Below are positions 9,578-18,827 of a stretch of DNA of 64,000 nt, piece by piece. Location of the stretch: assembly GCF_040676775.1 (NCBI RefSeq), contig NZ_JBFAPP010000022.1, forward strand, positions 75,813-139,812. The letters run 5' to 3'. Source of the stretch: Micromonospora_G sp040676775. Lineage in GTDB: Bacteria; Actinomycetota; Actinomycetes; Mycobacteriales; Micromonosporaceae. Each line of letters begins with the position of its first letter. Within the stretch, counting starts at the first letter, position 1. The notes beneath the pieces were generated by a model. The model had not been told where the DNA came from and did no database searches. It saw nothing but the letters and a program-made list of their open reading frames with translations. The position numbers were made by a program, and so were the translations under genes.

Positions 9578-10093
9578 CTAAGCGGCACGCAACGCCGAAC
9601 CGGTGGTGATCGAACGCGAGCCGCGCCCGATGGCCACCAGACCGGACTGCACCATTTCCTTGATTCCGAACGGTTCCAGGTCGCGCAGCAGCGCGTCCAG
9701 CTTGTCGGGCGTACCGGTCGCCTCGATGGTGAGGGTGTCCGGCGCCACGTCGACCACCCGGGCCCGGAACAGGTTCACCGTCTCCAGCACCTGGGCCCGG
9801 GCGGCCCGGTCGGCCCGCACCTTCACCAGCACCAGTTCCCGGGCGACCGACACGGCCGGATCCAGTTCGACGATCTTCAGTACGTTGACCAGCTTGTTGA
9901 GCTGCTTGGTCACCTGCTCCAGGGGTGAGGAGTCGGCGTTGACCACGATGGTGATCCGGGAGACGTCCGGGTTCTCGGTCTCCCCGACGGCCAGCGAGTC
10001 GATGTTGAAGCTACGCCGGGAGAACAGCCCGCTGACCCGGGCCAGCACGCCGGGCTTGTTCTCCACCAGCACGGAGAGCGTGTGGATGGTCAT
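9578..10093 (-). CDS. ilvN: Acetolactate synthase regulatory subunit
   Basis: Small (regulatory) subunit of acetohydroxyacid synthase, 171 residues, conferring valine feedback inhibition on IlvB. An N-terminal ACT domain (TLSVLVENKPGVLARVSGLF, then RRSFNIDSLAVG) is followed by the conserved C-terminal half. I start at ATG 10093, which has GGAG seven bases upstream; the open frame extends 21 codons further without similarity. It follows ilvB by 28 bp and precedes ilvC by 42 bp, so the three are one operon. The symbol ilvH is used for the same protein in some genomes. Confidence 0.96.
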   Translation of the reverse strand: MTIHTLSVLVENKPGVLARVSGLFSRRSFNIDSLAVGETENPDVSRITIVVNADSSPLEQVTKQLNKLVNVLKIVELDPAVSVARELVLVKVRADRAARAQVLETVNLFRARVVDVAPDTLTIEATGTPDKLDALLRDLEPFGIKEMVQSGLVAIGRGSRSITTGSALRAA

Positions 10094-10121
10094 GTCGTAC
10101 TCCGCTTCACTGGTCGGCGCT

Positions 10122-12116
10122 TCACAGGTCGTCGTCTTCGAAGGCGGGGCGGACACCCCGGGCGAACATGATCTCGTCGTTGCTGGTGCCGGCGGCGACC
10201 ATCGGCCAGACCATCGCGTCCTTGCCGACCACGAAGTCGATCACGACGGGTGCGTCGTTGATCGCCATCGCCGCCTCGATGGTCTTGTCCACGTCGGCCG
10301 CGGTCTCGCAGCGCAGGCCGATGCAGCCGAGCGCCTCGGCGAGCTTCACGAAGTCCGGGATCCGGTGCTTGTGGGTGCCGAGGTCGGTGTTGGAGTAACG
10401 CTCCCCGTAGAACAGGGTCTGCCACTGTCGGACCATGCCCAGGTTGCCGTTGTTGATGATGGCAACCTTGATCGGGATGCCCTCCAGGGCACAGGTCGCC
10501 AGCTCCTGGTTGGTCATCTGGAAGCAGCCGTCGCCGTCCACCGCCCAGACCATGGTGTCCGGCCGACCGACCTTGGCGCCCATCGCCGCCGGCACCGAGT
10601 AGCCCATGGTGCCGAGGCCACCGGAGTTCAGCCAGGTGTTCGGCTTCTCGTACGAGATGAACTGCGCCGCCCACATCTGATGCTGGCCGACGCCGGCCAC
10701 GTAGATGGCGTCCGGACCGGCCAGCTCGCCCAGCCGCTTGATCACGTACTGCGGGGCGAGGGTGCCGTCGGAGGGCTCGTCGTAGCCGAGCGGGTAACGC
10801 TCGCGCAGGTCGTTGAGCTGTGCCCACCAGTCGGTCCGGTCACCGGCCACCCGGCTGCTGCTCGTACCGGGCTGCCGTTCGACCGGGCCGGCGGCGCGGA
10901 CGGCGTCGATCAGCTCGTCGATCACGTGCCGGGCGTCGCCGACGATCGGCACGTCCGCGGCCCGGTTCTTGCCGATCTCCGCCGGGTCGATGTCGGCGTG
11001 CACGATCGCCGCGCCGGGGGCGAAGGAGTCGAGCTTGCCGGTCACCCGGTCGTCGAAGCGGGCGCCGAGCGCCACGATCAGGTCGGCCTTCTGGAGCCCG
11101 TAGACGGCGGCCACGGTGCCGTGCATGCCCGGCATGCCCAGGTGCTGCGGGTGCGAGTCCGGGAACGCGCCGCGGGCCATCAGCGTGGTGACCACCGGGA
11201 TGCCGGTCAGCTCCGCGAGCCGCAGCAGCCCCTCGGTGGCGCCGGCCTTGAGCACACCGCCGCCGACGTAGAGGACCGGACGGCGGGCGGCGGCGATCAG
11301 CCGGGCCGCCTCGCGGATCTGCTTGCCGTGCGGGTGCAGCGTCGGCCGGTAGCCGGGCAGGTCCAGGGTGGGCGGCCAGGAGAACGTGGTCTGCGCCTGG
11401 AGCACGTCCTTGGGGATGTCGACCAGGACCGGGCCGGGGCGGCCGGTCGAGGCGAGGTGGAACGCCTCGGCCAGCACCCTCGGGATCTCCTCCGGGGTCT
11501 GGACCAGGAAGTTGTGCTTGGTGATCGGCAGCGTGATGCCCTGGATGTCGGCTTCCTGGAACGCGTCGGTGCCGATCGACGGGCGGGCCACCTGGCCGGT
11601 GATCGCGACCATCGGCACCGAGTCCATGTAGGCGTCGGCGATCGGGGTGACCAGGTTGGTCGCCCCGGGGCCGGAGGTGGCGATGCAGACCCCGACCTTG
11701 CCGGTGGCCTGGGCGTAGCCGGTCGCCGCGTGGCCGGCGCCCTGCTCGTGCCGGACCAGGATGTGCCGCACGGACGAATCGTAGAGCGGGTCGTACGCGG
11801 GCAGGATCGCACCACCGGGGATGCCGAACGCGACATCGACGCCGAGCGCCTCAAGCGACTTGACCAGCGATCCCGCGCCGGTGACCGGGACCGGGGCCAC
11901 CGGTCGCGCCGGTCCGGGAACCGGGCCGGGCAGCGGCGCCGCGTCGGCGCCGTCACCGGCCGGCCGGCCGCGCCGGGCCTGGTCGGCCGGGCCACCCTCG
12001 ACACCGCCGGACCGGGTACGCCGGTTGAACTGGTCCGCTGTCTCGGTTACCGCCTCGGTGCTCGGCCGACTTCGGCGGGCGGTGTGGGCGAGTGTCTCTG
12101 GCGTGGGTCTCGTCAT
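10122..12116 (-). CDS. ilvB: Acetolactate synthase large subunit
   Basis: Catalytic subunit of acetohydroxyacid synthase, 664 residues, ThDP- and FAD-dependent, condensing pyruvate with pyruvate or 2-oxobutyrate. It has the catalytic Glu in VRHEQGAGHAATGYA, FAD-domain motifs, and the ThDP/Mg motif GDGCFQMTNQELAT followed by NNGNLGM. Similarity begins only at about residue 78 (TGAGSLVKSLEALGV); the first part is a Pro/Ala/Arg-rich extension, so either the protein has a long disordered N-terminus or the true start is further in. It is the first gene of the operon, behind a 250-bp leader with two hairpins. Confidence 0.96.
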   Translation of the reverse strand: MTRPTPETLAHTARRSRPSTEAVTETADQFNRRTRSGGVEGGPADQARRGRPAGDGADAAPLPGPVPGPARPVAPVPVTGAGSLVKSLEALGVDVAFGIPGGAILPAYDPLYDSSVRHILVRHEQGAGHAATGYAQATGKVGVCIATSGPGATNLVTPIADAYMDSVPMVAITGQVARPSIGTDAFQEADIQGITLPITKHNFLVQTPEEIPRVLAEAFHLASTGRPGPVLVDIPKDVLQAQTTFSWPPTLDLPGYRPTLHPHGKQIREAARLIAAARRPVLYVGGGVLKAGATEGLLRLAELTGIPVVTTLMARGAFPDSHPQHLGMPGMHGTVAAVYGLQKADLIVALGARFDDRVTGKLDSFAPGAAIVHADIDPAEIGKNRAADVPIVGDARHVIDELIDAVRAAGPVERQPGTSSSRVAGDRTDWWAQLNDLRERYPLGYDEPSDGTLAPQYVIKRLGELAGPDAIYVAGVGQHQMWAAQFISYEKPNTWLNSGGLGTMGYSVPAAMGAKVGRPDTMVWAVDGDGCFQMTNQELATCALEGIPIKVAIINNGNLGMVRQWQTLFYGERYSNTDLGTHKHRIPDFVKLAEALGCIGLRCETAADVDKTIEAAMAINDAPVVIDFVVGKDAMVWPMVAAGTSNDEIMFARGVRPAFEDDDL

Positions 12117-12277
12117 AGCGATTCAGGCCTTTAACTCAGATCGGTGTTGTCAGCGTTGGCGCGTTGCGGAGGAAGTCCGCCCGGTGAGGGGGAACCCGTC
12201 CTGCCGGTCGCCCGCTCGCGTGGGCTGGGCGCTCCGGCCGAGGTTGGGAACCCGCCTCGATGACTGGAAGTTGACCA

Positions 12278-12338
12278 ATAAAAACGGCCCTCGTGCAGAT
12301 GCACGGGGCCAGCGCACTCTCAGACTAGAGAGTGCGCT
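12278..12338 (-). promoter_or_regulatory. Candidate ilvB transcription attenuator
   Basis: On the minus strand an 11-bp perfect hairpin (12328-12338 with 12311-12321, six-base loop) is followed at once by a second hairpin (GGCCC and GTGC stem segments split by a bulge, within 12288-12310) and a run of five T (12280-12286 region). The second is a canonical intrinsic terminator about 160 bases before ilvB. Pause hairpin, terminator and short leader ORF resemble leader-peptide attenuation known for actinobacterial ilvB genes. I could not find a strong antiterminator pairing, so it could instead simply terminate transcription from the upstream GGDEF-EAL gene. Confidence 0.55.
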
Positions 12339-12373
12339 CAGGTAAGTACTCGAAACGACCTGGTCGACGACAT
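12338..12373 (-). CDS. Possible ilvB leader peptide, 11 residues
   Basis: ATG 12373 opens an 11-codon frame (MSSTRSFRVLT) whose stop codon touches the base of the first attenuator hairpin. Val and Leu codons sit two and three positions before the stop, next to an Arg. Only two regulatory codons are present and no good ribosome site is visible (only CAGG), so the assignment is tentative. It begins four bases after the upstream GGDEF-EAL stop codon. Confidence 0.3.
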   Translation of the reverse strand: MSSTRSFRVLT

Positions 12374-12377
12374 GGGG

Positions 12378-14681
12378 CTAAGCCTGACGCATCTCATGCG
12401 ATGAGTCAACTGATCCCAGATTCTGGGCAGGTCGGTTGCGCGGGGCGGGCACGGCGCGTGCTCCGGGCGAGGTCGCGGCATCGAGCATCGCCTCCAGGTG
12501 CTCGGCCGGAACCCCCCAGCCGAAGAGCTGTCCCTGGCCGAACCGGCAGCCCGCCTCGACCACCGCGGCCAGCTCCAACGGGTTGGTCACCCCCTCGGCG
12601 ATCACCTCCAGGCCGAGCTGGTGGCCGAGCCGCATCACCACGTCGACCATGGGCGCGAAGACCCGCCGCTCGCCCTCGCCCGGTGGCCGGATCGGCTCCT
12701 GCTCGGCGACCAGACTGTGGTCGATCTTGAGGATGTCGATCGGCAGCTTGCGTAGCTGTCCGAGCGACGAGTACCCGGCGCCGAAGTCGTCGAGCGCGAT
12801 CCGTACGCCGGTGGCGCGGAGCGCGGCGAGCCGGCGGATCAGCTCGTCCAGGTCGGTCGCCACGGCGTGCTCGGTGACCTCCAGCACCAGCCGCTGCGGC
12901 GGCACCCGGTGCGCACGCAGCGCCTCGGCCACCTGCACCACGTACTCCGGGGCGTGCAGTTCGCGCGGGGAGACGTTCACCGACAGCCAGACGTCGTGCC
13001 CTTCCGCCAGCCAGATCGACAACTGGTGGCAGGCCTGGTGCAGCACCCAGGAGCCGAGCGGGGCGATCATGCCGCACTCTTCCGCGAGCGGGATGAACTC
13101 GTCCGGCCGGACACTGCCCAGCTCCGGGTGGTACCAGCGCAGCAGCGCCTCGGCGCCGACCGGGCGTACCGACGGGACCGCCACCACGGGCTGGTAGACG
13201 AGGTGCAGTTCGTTGCGTTCGATCGCACCGCGCATCTCGTGTTCCAGGGTGGTCCGGCGGCGCAGCAGGTGGTCGTAGGCGACGTCGTAGCGCTCGACCC
13301 GGTTCTTGCCGCGCTGCTTGGCGTAGCGCAGGGCGAGGTCGGCGTTGCGCAGCAGGGTCTCCACCTCCGGGGCGCTGGCCTGGGCGGCGACCCCGACGCT
13401 GACCGAGACGAAGATCCGCCCGGCCGGGTGGTCGTAGGGTCGGCCGAGGATGCCGAGCAGCCGTTCGGCGACCCGTTGCGCCTCCGGCGGCCGGGCCCAC
13501 ATCAGCACCGCGAACTCGTCCCCGCCGAGCCGGGCGGCCAGGTCGCCGGGGCGCAGGTTGAGCCGCAGCCGCTGGGCGACCTCGACCAGCACCGCGTCGC
13601 CGACGTCGTGACCGTGCAGGTCGTTCACGTTCTTGAAACCATCAAGATCAAGACCCAGGAGTACGCACGGAGCCGCCGAAGCCGAGCCCTGTTGCAGCGC
13701 CCGCAGCAGTCCCCGACGGTTGGCCAACCCGGTCAACGGGTCGGTGTGCGCCAGCTCCCGGAAGTGCGCCTCCCGCTCGGCCAGCCGCCGCGCGTACGCC
13801 CGTACGTCGCGCAGGGCGAGCGACTGGCGGGCCACCAGGGCGAAGCCCTCCACGCTGCCGGAGACGATCCCGAGCACGGTGAAGTCGCCCATCCGGAGCA
13901 GGTGGTACATGGCGGAGACGGCCATCGCGAGCATCGGCAGGAAGGCGTACCCGGTGCCGTTGCGGATCAGGTCGGAGTCGGCCTCGCCGGTCTGCTCGGG
14001 CGCCCGCCCACCCGCGAAGACCAGGAGGAAGCCGACCGGCAGCAGGGCCGCCCCGGTCAGCGCCACCGCCGGACCCGCCTGGCAGATCCCGGCCGCCAGC
14101 CCGAGCCCTGCCACCCCGACCAGGGTCACGCCGGACCCGATCAGGACCAGCTCGCGACGCGGGCGGGGTGAGCGGACGCCGACGACGAAGGTGAGCCCGA
14201 TCGCCCCGGCGGCGGTCGCGGAGGCGAGCAGGATCGCCGGGCAGGCGCGCGGGGTCCAGTCGCCGAGCACGCGGGTCGGTTCGGAGGCGAACACCCAGCC
14301 GACGAACCAGAGCGCCGCCCCGATCACCACCCCGTCCAGCACCAGCCGCAGCGCCGCCGACCGGGTACGCGCGACGCCCGGCAGCCGCAGCACCCCGGCG
14401 CAGAGCACCACGCCACTGGCGGCCAGCCCGACCGCGACCACGGTGGCGAGCGTCATCCGCTGGTGCTGGTGTTCTCCCCAGTGCCCGGCCATGCCGAGGA
14501 TGCCGACCAGGCCGGTGAGCGCGCTCAGGGTGGCGAGCACGACGCCGGAGGCCAGCAGCAGGTGTGCCCGGCGCCGGTCGCCGGTCCGCCGGAGCGTCGA
14601 GGAGATCAACACCGCCGTACCCGCGATCGTCGCGAGCCCACTCGCCACCGCGCCGACGACCACGCCAGAGGGGAGTTGCAC
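12378..14681 (-). CDS. Membrane GGDEF-EAL c-di-GMP enzyme
   Basis: Dual-domain cyclic-di-GMP protein of about 767 residues. About nine hydrophobic helices occupy the N-terminal half, then a short coil, GGDEF and EAL. The GGDEF site is intact (LDLDGFKNVND, ARLGGDEF) and has the RxxD inhibitory site (RPGD, five residues before GGDEF). The EAL domain has EALLRW, NVSP, EVTEH, DDFGAG, ILKID and AEGV, all expected catalytic residues. Both synthesis and hydrolysis look possible. The start is uncertain; GTG 14681 puts a hydrophobic helix at the N-terminus and avoids overlap with ilvD. The stop is just before the ilvB leader. Confidence 0.88.
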   Translation of the reverse strand: MQLPSGVVVGAVASGLATIAGTAVLISSTLRRTGDRRRAHLLLASGVVLATLSALTGLVGILGMAGHWGEHQHQRMTLATVVAVGLAASGVVLCAGVLRLPGVARTRSAALRLVLDGVVIGAALWFVGWVFASEPTRVLGDWTPRACPAILLASATAAGAIGLTFVVGVRSPRPRRELVLIGSGVTLVGVAGLGLAAGICQAGPAVALTGAALLPVGFLLVFAGGRAPEQTGEADSDLIRNGTGYAFLPMLAMAVSAMYHLLRMGDFTVLGIVSGSVEGFALVARQSLALRDVRAYARRLAEREAHFRELAHTDPLTGLANRRGLLRALQQGSASAAPCVLLGLDLDGFKNVNDLHGHDVGDAVLVEVAQRLRLNLRPGDLAARLGGDEFAVLMWARPPEAQRVAERLLGILGRPYDHPAGRIFVSVSVGVAAQASAPEVETLLRNADLALRYAKQRGKNRVERYDVAYDHLLRRRTTLEHEMRGAIERNELHLVYQPVVAVPSVRPVGAEALLRWYHPELGSVRPDEFIPLAEECGMIAPLGSWVLHQACHQLSIWLAEGHDVWLSVNVSPRELHAPEYVVQVAEALRAHRVPPQRLVLEVTEHAVATDLDELIRRLAALRATGVRIALDDFGAGYSSLGQLRKLPIDILKIDHSLVAEQEPIRPPGEGERRVFAPMVDVVMRLGHQLGLEVIAEGVTNPLELAAVVEAGCRFGQGQLFGWGVPAEHLEAMLDAATSPGARAVPAPRNRPAQNLGSVDSSHEMRQA

Positions 14682-14893
14682 GCATCCACTGTGCCGGATA
14701 CGAGCCGTCCCGTGGGGGACGGGGTGTTCATGATTGACCAGCCGGACGTACCGGATTCGCCGACGACGACCGGCCGGAGCCGTGCCCGGTGGCCCGCGCG
14801 CCGACCGCCCGGAGCCCGGTGCCGGCATCCCGCCTTCTGGACGCGGGCCCGCCGAGCAGGCCGGTACCGCGCCGACGGTGTAACACTGGTGCA

Positions 14894-16741
14894 ATGCCTG
14901 ACCTGCGGTCCAAGACCTCCACTCATGGCCGGACGATGGCCGGGGCCCGCGCACTCTGGCGCGCCACCGGGATGACCGACGACGACTTCGGCAAGCCGAT
15001 CGTGGCCATCGCCAACAGTTTCACCCAGTTCGTACCGGGTCACGTACACCTCAAGGACCTCGGCGGCCTGGTCGCCGACTCGGTGGCCGAGGCGGGCGGG
15101 GTCGGCCGGGAGTTCAACACGATCGCGGTGGACGACGGCATCGCGATGGGCCACGGCGGCATGCTCTATTCGCTGCCCAGCCGCGAGTTGATCGCCGACG
15201 CGGTCGAGTACATGGTCAACGCGCACTGCGCGGACGCCCTGGTCTGCATCTCGAACTGCGACAAGATCACCCCCGGCATGCTGCTGGCCGCGCTCCGGCT
15301 CAACATCCCGACCGTCTTCGTCTCCGGCGGCCCGATGGAGGCCGGCAAGACGATCGCGATCGAGGGCATCGTGCACGACAAGATCGACCTGATCGACGCC
15401 ATGATCGCCTCGTCGAACGACGCGGTCAGCGACGCCCAGCTCGGCGAGATCGAGCGCTCCGCCTGCCCGACCTGCGGCTCCTGCTCCGGCATGTTCACCG
15501 CCAACTCGATGAACTGCCTCACCGAGGCGATCGGGCTGGCCCTGCCTGGCAACGGTTCGACCCTGGCCACCCACGCCGCGCGCAAGGCGCTGTTCGAGGA
15601 GGCCGGCCGGACCATCGTGGAGATCTCCAAGCGCTGGTACGACGGCGACGACGACTCCGTACTCCCCCGCTCGGTCGCCTCCCGCGCCGCCTTCGACAAC
15701 GCGGTGGCCCTGGACGTGGCGATGGGCGGCTCGACCAACACGGTGCTGCACCTGCTCGCCGCCGCCCGCGAGGCCGAGCTGGACTTCACCGTCGCCGACA
15801 TCGACGCCATCTCCCGCCGGGTGCCGTGCCTGGCCAAGGTCGCCCCGAACTCCCCGAAGTACCACATGGAGGACGTGCACCGGGCCGGCGGCATCCCCGC
15901 GATCATGGGCGAGCTGGACCGTGCCGGCCTGCTCCGCCGGGACGTGCACGCGGTGCACTCCCCCACCCTCGACCAGTGGCTCGCCGACTGGGACATCCGG
16001 GGCGGCAGCCCCACCCCCGAGGCGGTCGAGCTGTTCCACGCCGCCCCCGGCGGGGTACGCACCACCGAGGCGTTCTCCACCACCAACCGGTGGGCGACCC
16101 TGGACACCGACGCGGCCGACGGCTGCCTGCGCGACCGGGAGCACGCGTACACGGTCGACGGTGGGCTGGCGATCCTGCACGGCAACCTGGCCCCGGAGGG
16201 ATCCGTGGTCAAGACCGCCGGAGTCCCCGCCGACCGGCTCAGCTTCCGCGGCCCGGCCAAGGTGTACGAGTCGCAGGACGACGCGGTCACCGCGATCCTC
16301 GCCAAAGAGGTCGTCGCCGGTGACGTGGTGGTGATCCGCTACGAGGGCCCCAAGGGCGGGCCGGGCATGCAGGAGATGCTCTACCCCACCTCGTTCCTGA
16401 AGGGCCGGGGCCTCGGCCGCGACTGCGCCCTGATCACCGACGGCCGGTTCTCCGGCGGCACCTCCGGCCTGTCCATCGGGCACATCTCCCCGGAGGCGGC
16501 CGGCGGCGGCCTGATCGCCCTGGTCGAGCCGGGAGACGAGATCGTCATCGACATCCCGACCCGGTCGATCGAGCTGAACGTGCCGGCCGACGTGCTGGAC
16601 GCCCGCCGGGTCGCGCAGGAGAAGCGCGACAAGCCGTACACGCCGGTGGACCGGCAGCGCCCGGTGTCGGCGGCGCTGCGGGCGTACGCGTCGATGGCGA
16701 CCTCGGCCAGCGACGGCGCGTACCGCCGGGTCCCGGAGTAG
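14894..16741 (+). CDS. ilvD: Dihydroxy-acid dehydratase
   Basis: Iron-sulfur dehydratase of 615 residues that turns 2,3-dihydroxy-isovalerate or -methylvalerate into the 2-oxo acid, the step between IlvC and IlvE. Cluster cysteines are in CISNCDKITPGM and CPTCGSCSGMFTANSMNCL; ALPGNGS and the C-terminal DGRFSGGTSGLSIGHISPEA are also present. Start ATG 14894, with no strong Shine-Dalgarno site. It is transcribed away from the GGDEF-EAL gene across a 212-bp gap, so it is not in the ilvBNC operon. Confidence 0.97.
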   Translation: MPDLRSKTSTHGRTMAGARALWRATGMTDDDFGKPIVAIANSFTQFVPGHVHLKDLGGLVADSVAEAGGVGREFNTIAVDDGIAMGHGGMLYSLPSRELIADAVEYMVNAHCADALVCISNCDKITPGMLLAALRLNIPTVFVSGGPMEAGKTIAIEGIVHDKIDLIDAMIASSNDAVSDAQLGEIERSACPTCGSCSGMFTANSMNCLTEAIGLALPGNGSTLATHAARKALFEEAGRTIVEISKRWYDGDDDSVLPRSVASRAAFDNAVALDVAMGGSTNTVLHLLAAAREAELDFTVADIDAISRRVPCLAKVAPNSPKYHMEDVHRAGGIPAIMGELDRAGLLRRDVHAVHSPTLDQWLADWDIRGGSPTPEAVELFHAAPGGVRTTEAFSTTNRWATLDTDAADGCLRDREHAYTVDGGLAILHGNLAPEGSVVKTAGVPADRLSFRGPAKVYESQDDAVTAILAKEVVAGDVVVIRYEGPKGGPGMQEMLYPTSFLKGRGLGRDCALITDGRFSGGTSGLSIGHISPEAAGGGLIALVEPGDEIVIDIPTRSIELNVPADVLDARRVAQEKRDKPYTPVDRQRPVSAALRAYASMATSASDGAYRRVPE

Positions 16742-16757
16742 GTCCCCGCGAACGCCG

Positions 16758-16793
16758 AACCGGCCCGGACCGTCATGGTCCGGGCCGGTTTTT
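16758..16793 (+). terminator. ilvD terminator
   Basis: Perfect 14-bp stem (16758-16771 with 16777-16790), five-base loop, and a T-rich end (TTTTT spanning stem and tail). It begins 17 bases after the ilvD stop. The best intrinsic terminator in the window. Confidence 0.85.
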
Positions 16794-16934
16794 GTCCCGA
16801 TCATCAATATGGCCAAGGAAATGCGTGGGTCGATGCCCGTCGGGACGTGCCGATGCCTCTGAAATTCGACTGAGATTCGTCGCCTAATTTGTCGCAGTGC
16901 CAGGTACGGCTACCCACTTCCCAGGGGGTTGGTT

Positions 16935-17390
16935 GTGAAATCGACGCACCGTAGCGTGAGATTGGCGCTCGGCCTGACAATCGGGCTGGCGCTGGCACTG
17001 TTCACCGGGCCACCGGCTGCCGCAGCGGGCGGCACCACCGCGGCGACGTACGACGCCGCCCCGGTCACCTGGAAACTGCTCGACTACCAGCAGGCGATCT
17101 GTGTCGACGCCAGGTACGGCCGAAGCACGTACTTCCTGATCGTGATCCAGGGAAGCTGGTCGGCACCCATCGAGGTCACCGCGCGGGAGCTGCCCGCCGG
17201 TTCGACAGCCGGCACGCCCCACGCGTTCATACCACCCGGATCGAACGACGACCACAACGTGCTCGCCCTGGTCCCGGTGGTCGTACCGCCGACTCCGGTC
17301 GGGGTCTACGGCGCGGTGCTGTGGGCGTCGGACGCGGTCGAGACGCAGACCGTCCCGATCACGATCCGCGTGCAGGAACGGTGTCCCTAG
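16935..17390 (+). CDS. Secreted protein of unknown function
   Basis: A 151-residue protein with a clear Sec signal peptide: KSTHR, a hydrophobic core LALGLTIGLALALF, and AAA near residue 31. Start is GTG 16935, with AGGGGG six bases upstream. The mature part of about 120 residues is rich in beta-type sequence (TYFLIVIQGSW, VYGAVLWASDAVETQTVPIT) with one Cys near the start and one at the end, suggesting a small disulfide-closed beta sandwich. I recognise no family. It stands alone between the ilvD terminator and a convergent gene pair. Confidence 0.78.
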   Translation: MKSTHRSVRLALGLTIGLALALFTGPPAAAAGGTTAATYDAAPVTWKLLDYQQAICVDARYGRSTYFLIVIQGSWSAPIEVTARELPAGSTAGTPHAFIPPGSNDDHNVLALVPVVVPPTPVGVYGAVLWASDAVETQTVPITIRVQERCP

Positions 17391-17407
17391 AAGGCGTCTC
17401 GTATCGA

Positions 17408-17441
17408 CTGGCCGCGATCCCAAGTGTGGGATCGCGGCCAG
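17408..17441. terminator. Bidirectional hairpin between convergent genes
   Basis: Perfect 15-bp stem (17408-17422 with 17427-17441) and four-base loop, centred between the secreted-protein gene and the leftward membrane-protein gene. The arm CTGGCCGCGATCCCA closely resembles that of the hairpin at 23150. Confidence 0.7.
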
Positions 17442-17458
17442 CGTCCGTCCTGGCGGGG

Positions 17459-18403
17459 TCAATGGCGGGACAGTCGCCATCGGGCCAGCACGCTCGCGGC
17501 GGCCAGGACCACGCCCGCGGCCAGCGCCCCACCGAGCACCAGTGCGGCCTTCAACACCTCACGCTGCGGGTAGATGTCGGTGCCGAAGACGGTGTGGAAG
17601 AGGCGGCTGTTGTCGAGGATCGCCAACGGGGCACCGGCCAGGGGGATGCGTGGGTCGATCCCCACGAACAGGAGCAACATGAGGTAGGGCGCGAAGTTGT
17701 GGAGTTCGTACTGCCACCACAGACCGTCCAGCGGCAGCGGAAGCAGCGTCTCGTTCAGGATCGGGACCACCGCGGTGATCAGCACTACCGTCACGACGCT
17801 GAACGGTGGTGCGCGGTGGAGCCGGCCGGGCTGGACGACCGTCACGTGGGGCCGGAGCCGATCGGCCAGCCGCCACAGCAGCAGCACGCCGAGCAGGACC
17901 CCGGGAAGGTAGTAGTAGTCCATCCAGTACGGGCCGATCGGCACGCCGTCCACGGCCAGACCGCCGCTGAGATGCTGGAGGGCGTACGTTCCGCCGAGCA
18001 AGGCAAGGCCGGTGCCGTACGCGCCCACGGCCGCCGCGACCAGGCCGCCCACCAGCAGCGCGTACGGCACCGCCCAGGCGATCAGTTGGCCGCGGAACGG
18101 CAGGTGGGGAAAGATTTCGTACGGGTGGTGGAAGACCACGAGCGGGACCGTCACGCCGACGACGGCCAGTTGCAGCGCGTGGCGTATCAGCGTCGGCAAG
18201 GTCAGGTCGGCGCTGCGGCTGCGCAGGCGAGCCGCGCCGAGCAGCACGCCGCCTACCTCGCGTACCGACGGCCAGGTCTGGCCCGGCGCGGCGACGTCGA
18301 GCATGGTCGCGGCGATCTCCTCGCCGCGTTCGGCCCGGTACCGGCGTGGGTAGGCGCGCAGCAGCACGTTGACGCGGCGGCGCAGCACGGATTCGTCGTT
18401 CAT
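17459..18403 (-). CDS. Membrane protein co-transcribed with PadR regulator
   Basis: A 314-residue protein. The first 40 residues (LLRAYPRRYRAERGEEIAATMLD) match the cytoplasmic head common to actinobacterial membrane proteins found next to PadR regulators; about six to seven hydrophobic helices follow. No enzymatic motif is seen. Its ATG overlaps the padR stop (ATGA), so the two are translationally coupled. By analogy with other PadR/membrane-protein pairs it may sense or help export a toxic compound; that is inference. Confidence 0.8.
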   Translation of the reverse strand: MNDESVLRRRVNVLLRAYPRRYRAERGEEIAATMLDVAAPGQTWPSVREVGGVLLGAARLRSRSADLTLPTLIRHALQLAVVGVTVPLVVFHHPYEIFPHLPFRGQLIAWAVPYALLVGGLVAAAVGAYGTGLALLGGTYALQHLSGGLAVDGVPIGPYWMDYYYLPGVLLGVLLLWRLADRLRPHVTVVQPGRLHRAPPFSVVTVVLITAVVPILNETLLPLPLDGLWWQYELHNFAPYLMLLLFVGIDPRIPLAGAPLAILDNSRLFHTVFGTDIYPQREVLKAALVLGGALAAGVVLAAASVLARWRLSRH

Positions 18404-18777
18404 GCCGGCCGTACCTGGGTGAGGCCCGGCCGCCGGGTCCGGGACGGTTCGACTGCGGCGGGCTGGTCGGCGGACGCGGCGTGGTCGGTCACGACGCGGG
18501 ACATCTCGGCGAGCCGGGCGGCTTCGGTCAGCAGCGCGGACCTGCCGGTGTCGGTGAGCCGGTAGTAGCGGCGGGCCCGGCCGTCGACCACTTCCTGGCG
18601 GTCGGTTTCGATCAGGCCCGCGGTGTTCAGCCGGTCGAGTGCCGTGTAGAGCGTGCCGGTCGACAGCTTCACGCGGCCTCCGGACGAGTCGATCGCGAAC
18701 TTCATGATCGCGTAGCCGTGCCGGGGCTCGCCCTGCAACGCGGCCAGGATGAAGTAGGTGGCTTCCCGCATCTCCAT
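18400..18777 (-). CDS. PadR-family transcriptional regulator
   Basis: A 125-residue winged-helix repressor. The PadR signature is plain: TYFILAALQGEPRHGYAIM, KLSTGTLYTALDRLNTAGLIE, then RRYYRLTDTGRSAL as wing and linker. A shortened C-terminal helix and a Pro/Arg-rich tail follow. I chose ATG 18777 because similarity starts there; the Shine-Dalgarno candidate GAGGT is about 11 bases upstream, rather far. It heads a two-gene unit and probably represses it. Confidence 0.9.
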   Translation of the reverse strand: MEMREATYFILAALQGEPRHGYAIMKFAIDSSGGRVKLSTGTLYTALDRLNTAGLIETDRQEVVDGRARRYYRLTDTGRSALLTEAARLAEMSRVVTDHAASADQPAAVEPSRTRRPGLTQVRPA

Positions 18778-18807
18778 GGGAGGACGATACCTCGTCCACA
18801 GACTTAT

Positions 18808-18820
18808 GTCGTGCAACTAC
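18808..18820. promoter_or_regulatory. Possible PadR operator
   Basis: GTCGTGCAACTAC lies about 30 bp upstream of padR and is a partial palindrome (outer GT-x-GT / AC-x-AC matches). Its core resembles the GTTGCAC-type sites reported for actinobacterial PadR proteins. Weak evidence alone. Confidence 0.3.
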
Positions 18821-18827
18821 CTATGAG

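Noticed and set aside
14606..16816. A 736-codon minus-strand frame opposite ilvD
   Set aside because: Composition is that of a reverse-complement shadow; ilvD is unmistakable on the plus strand.
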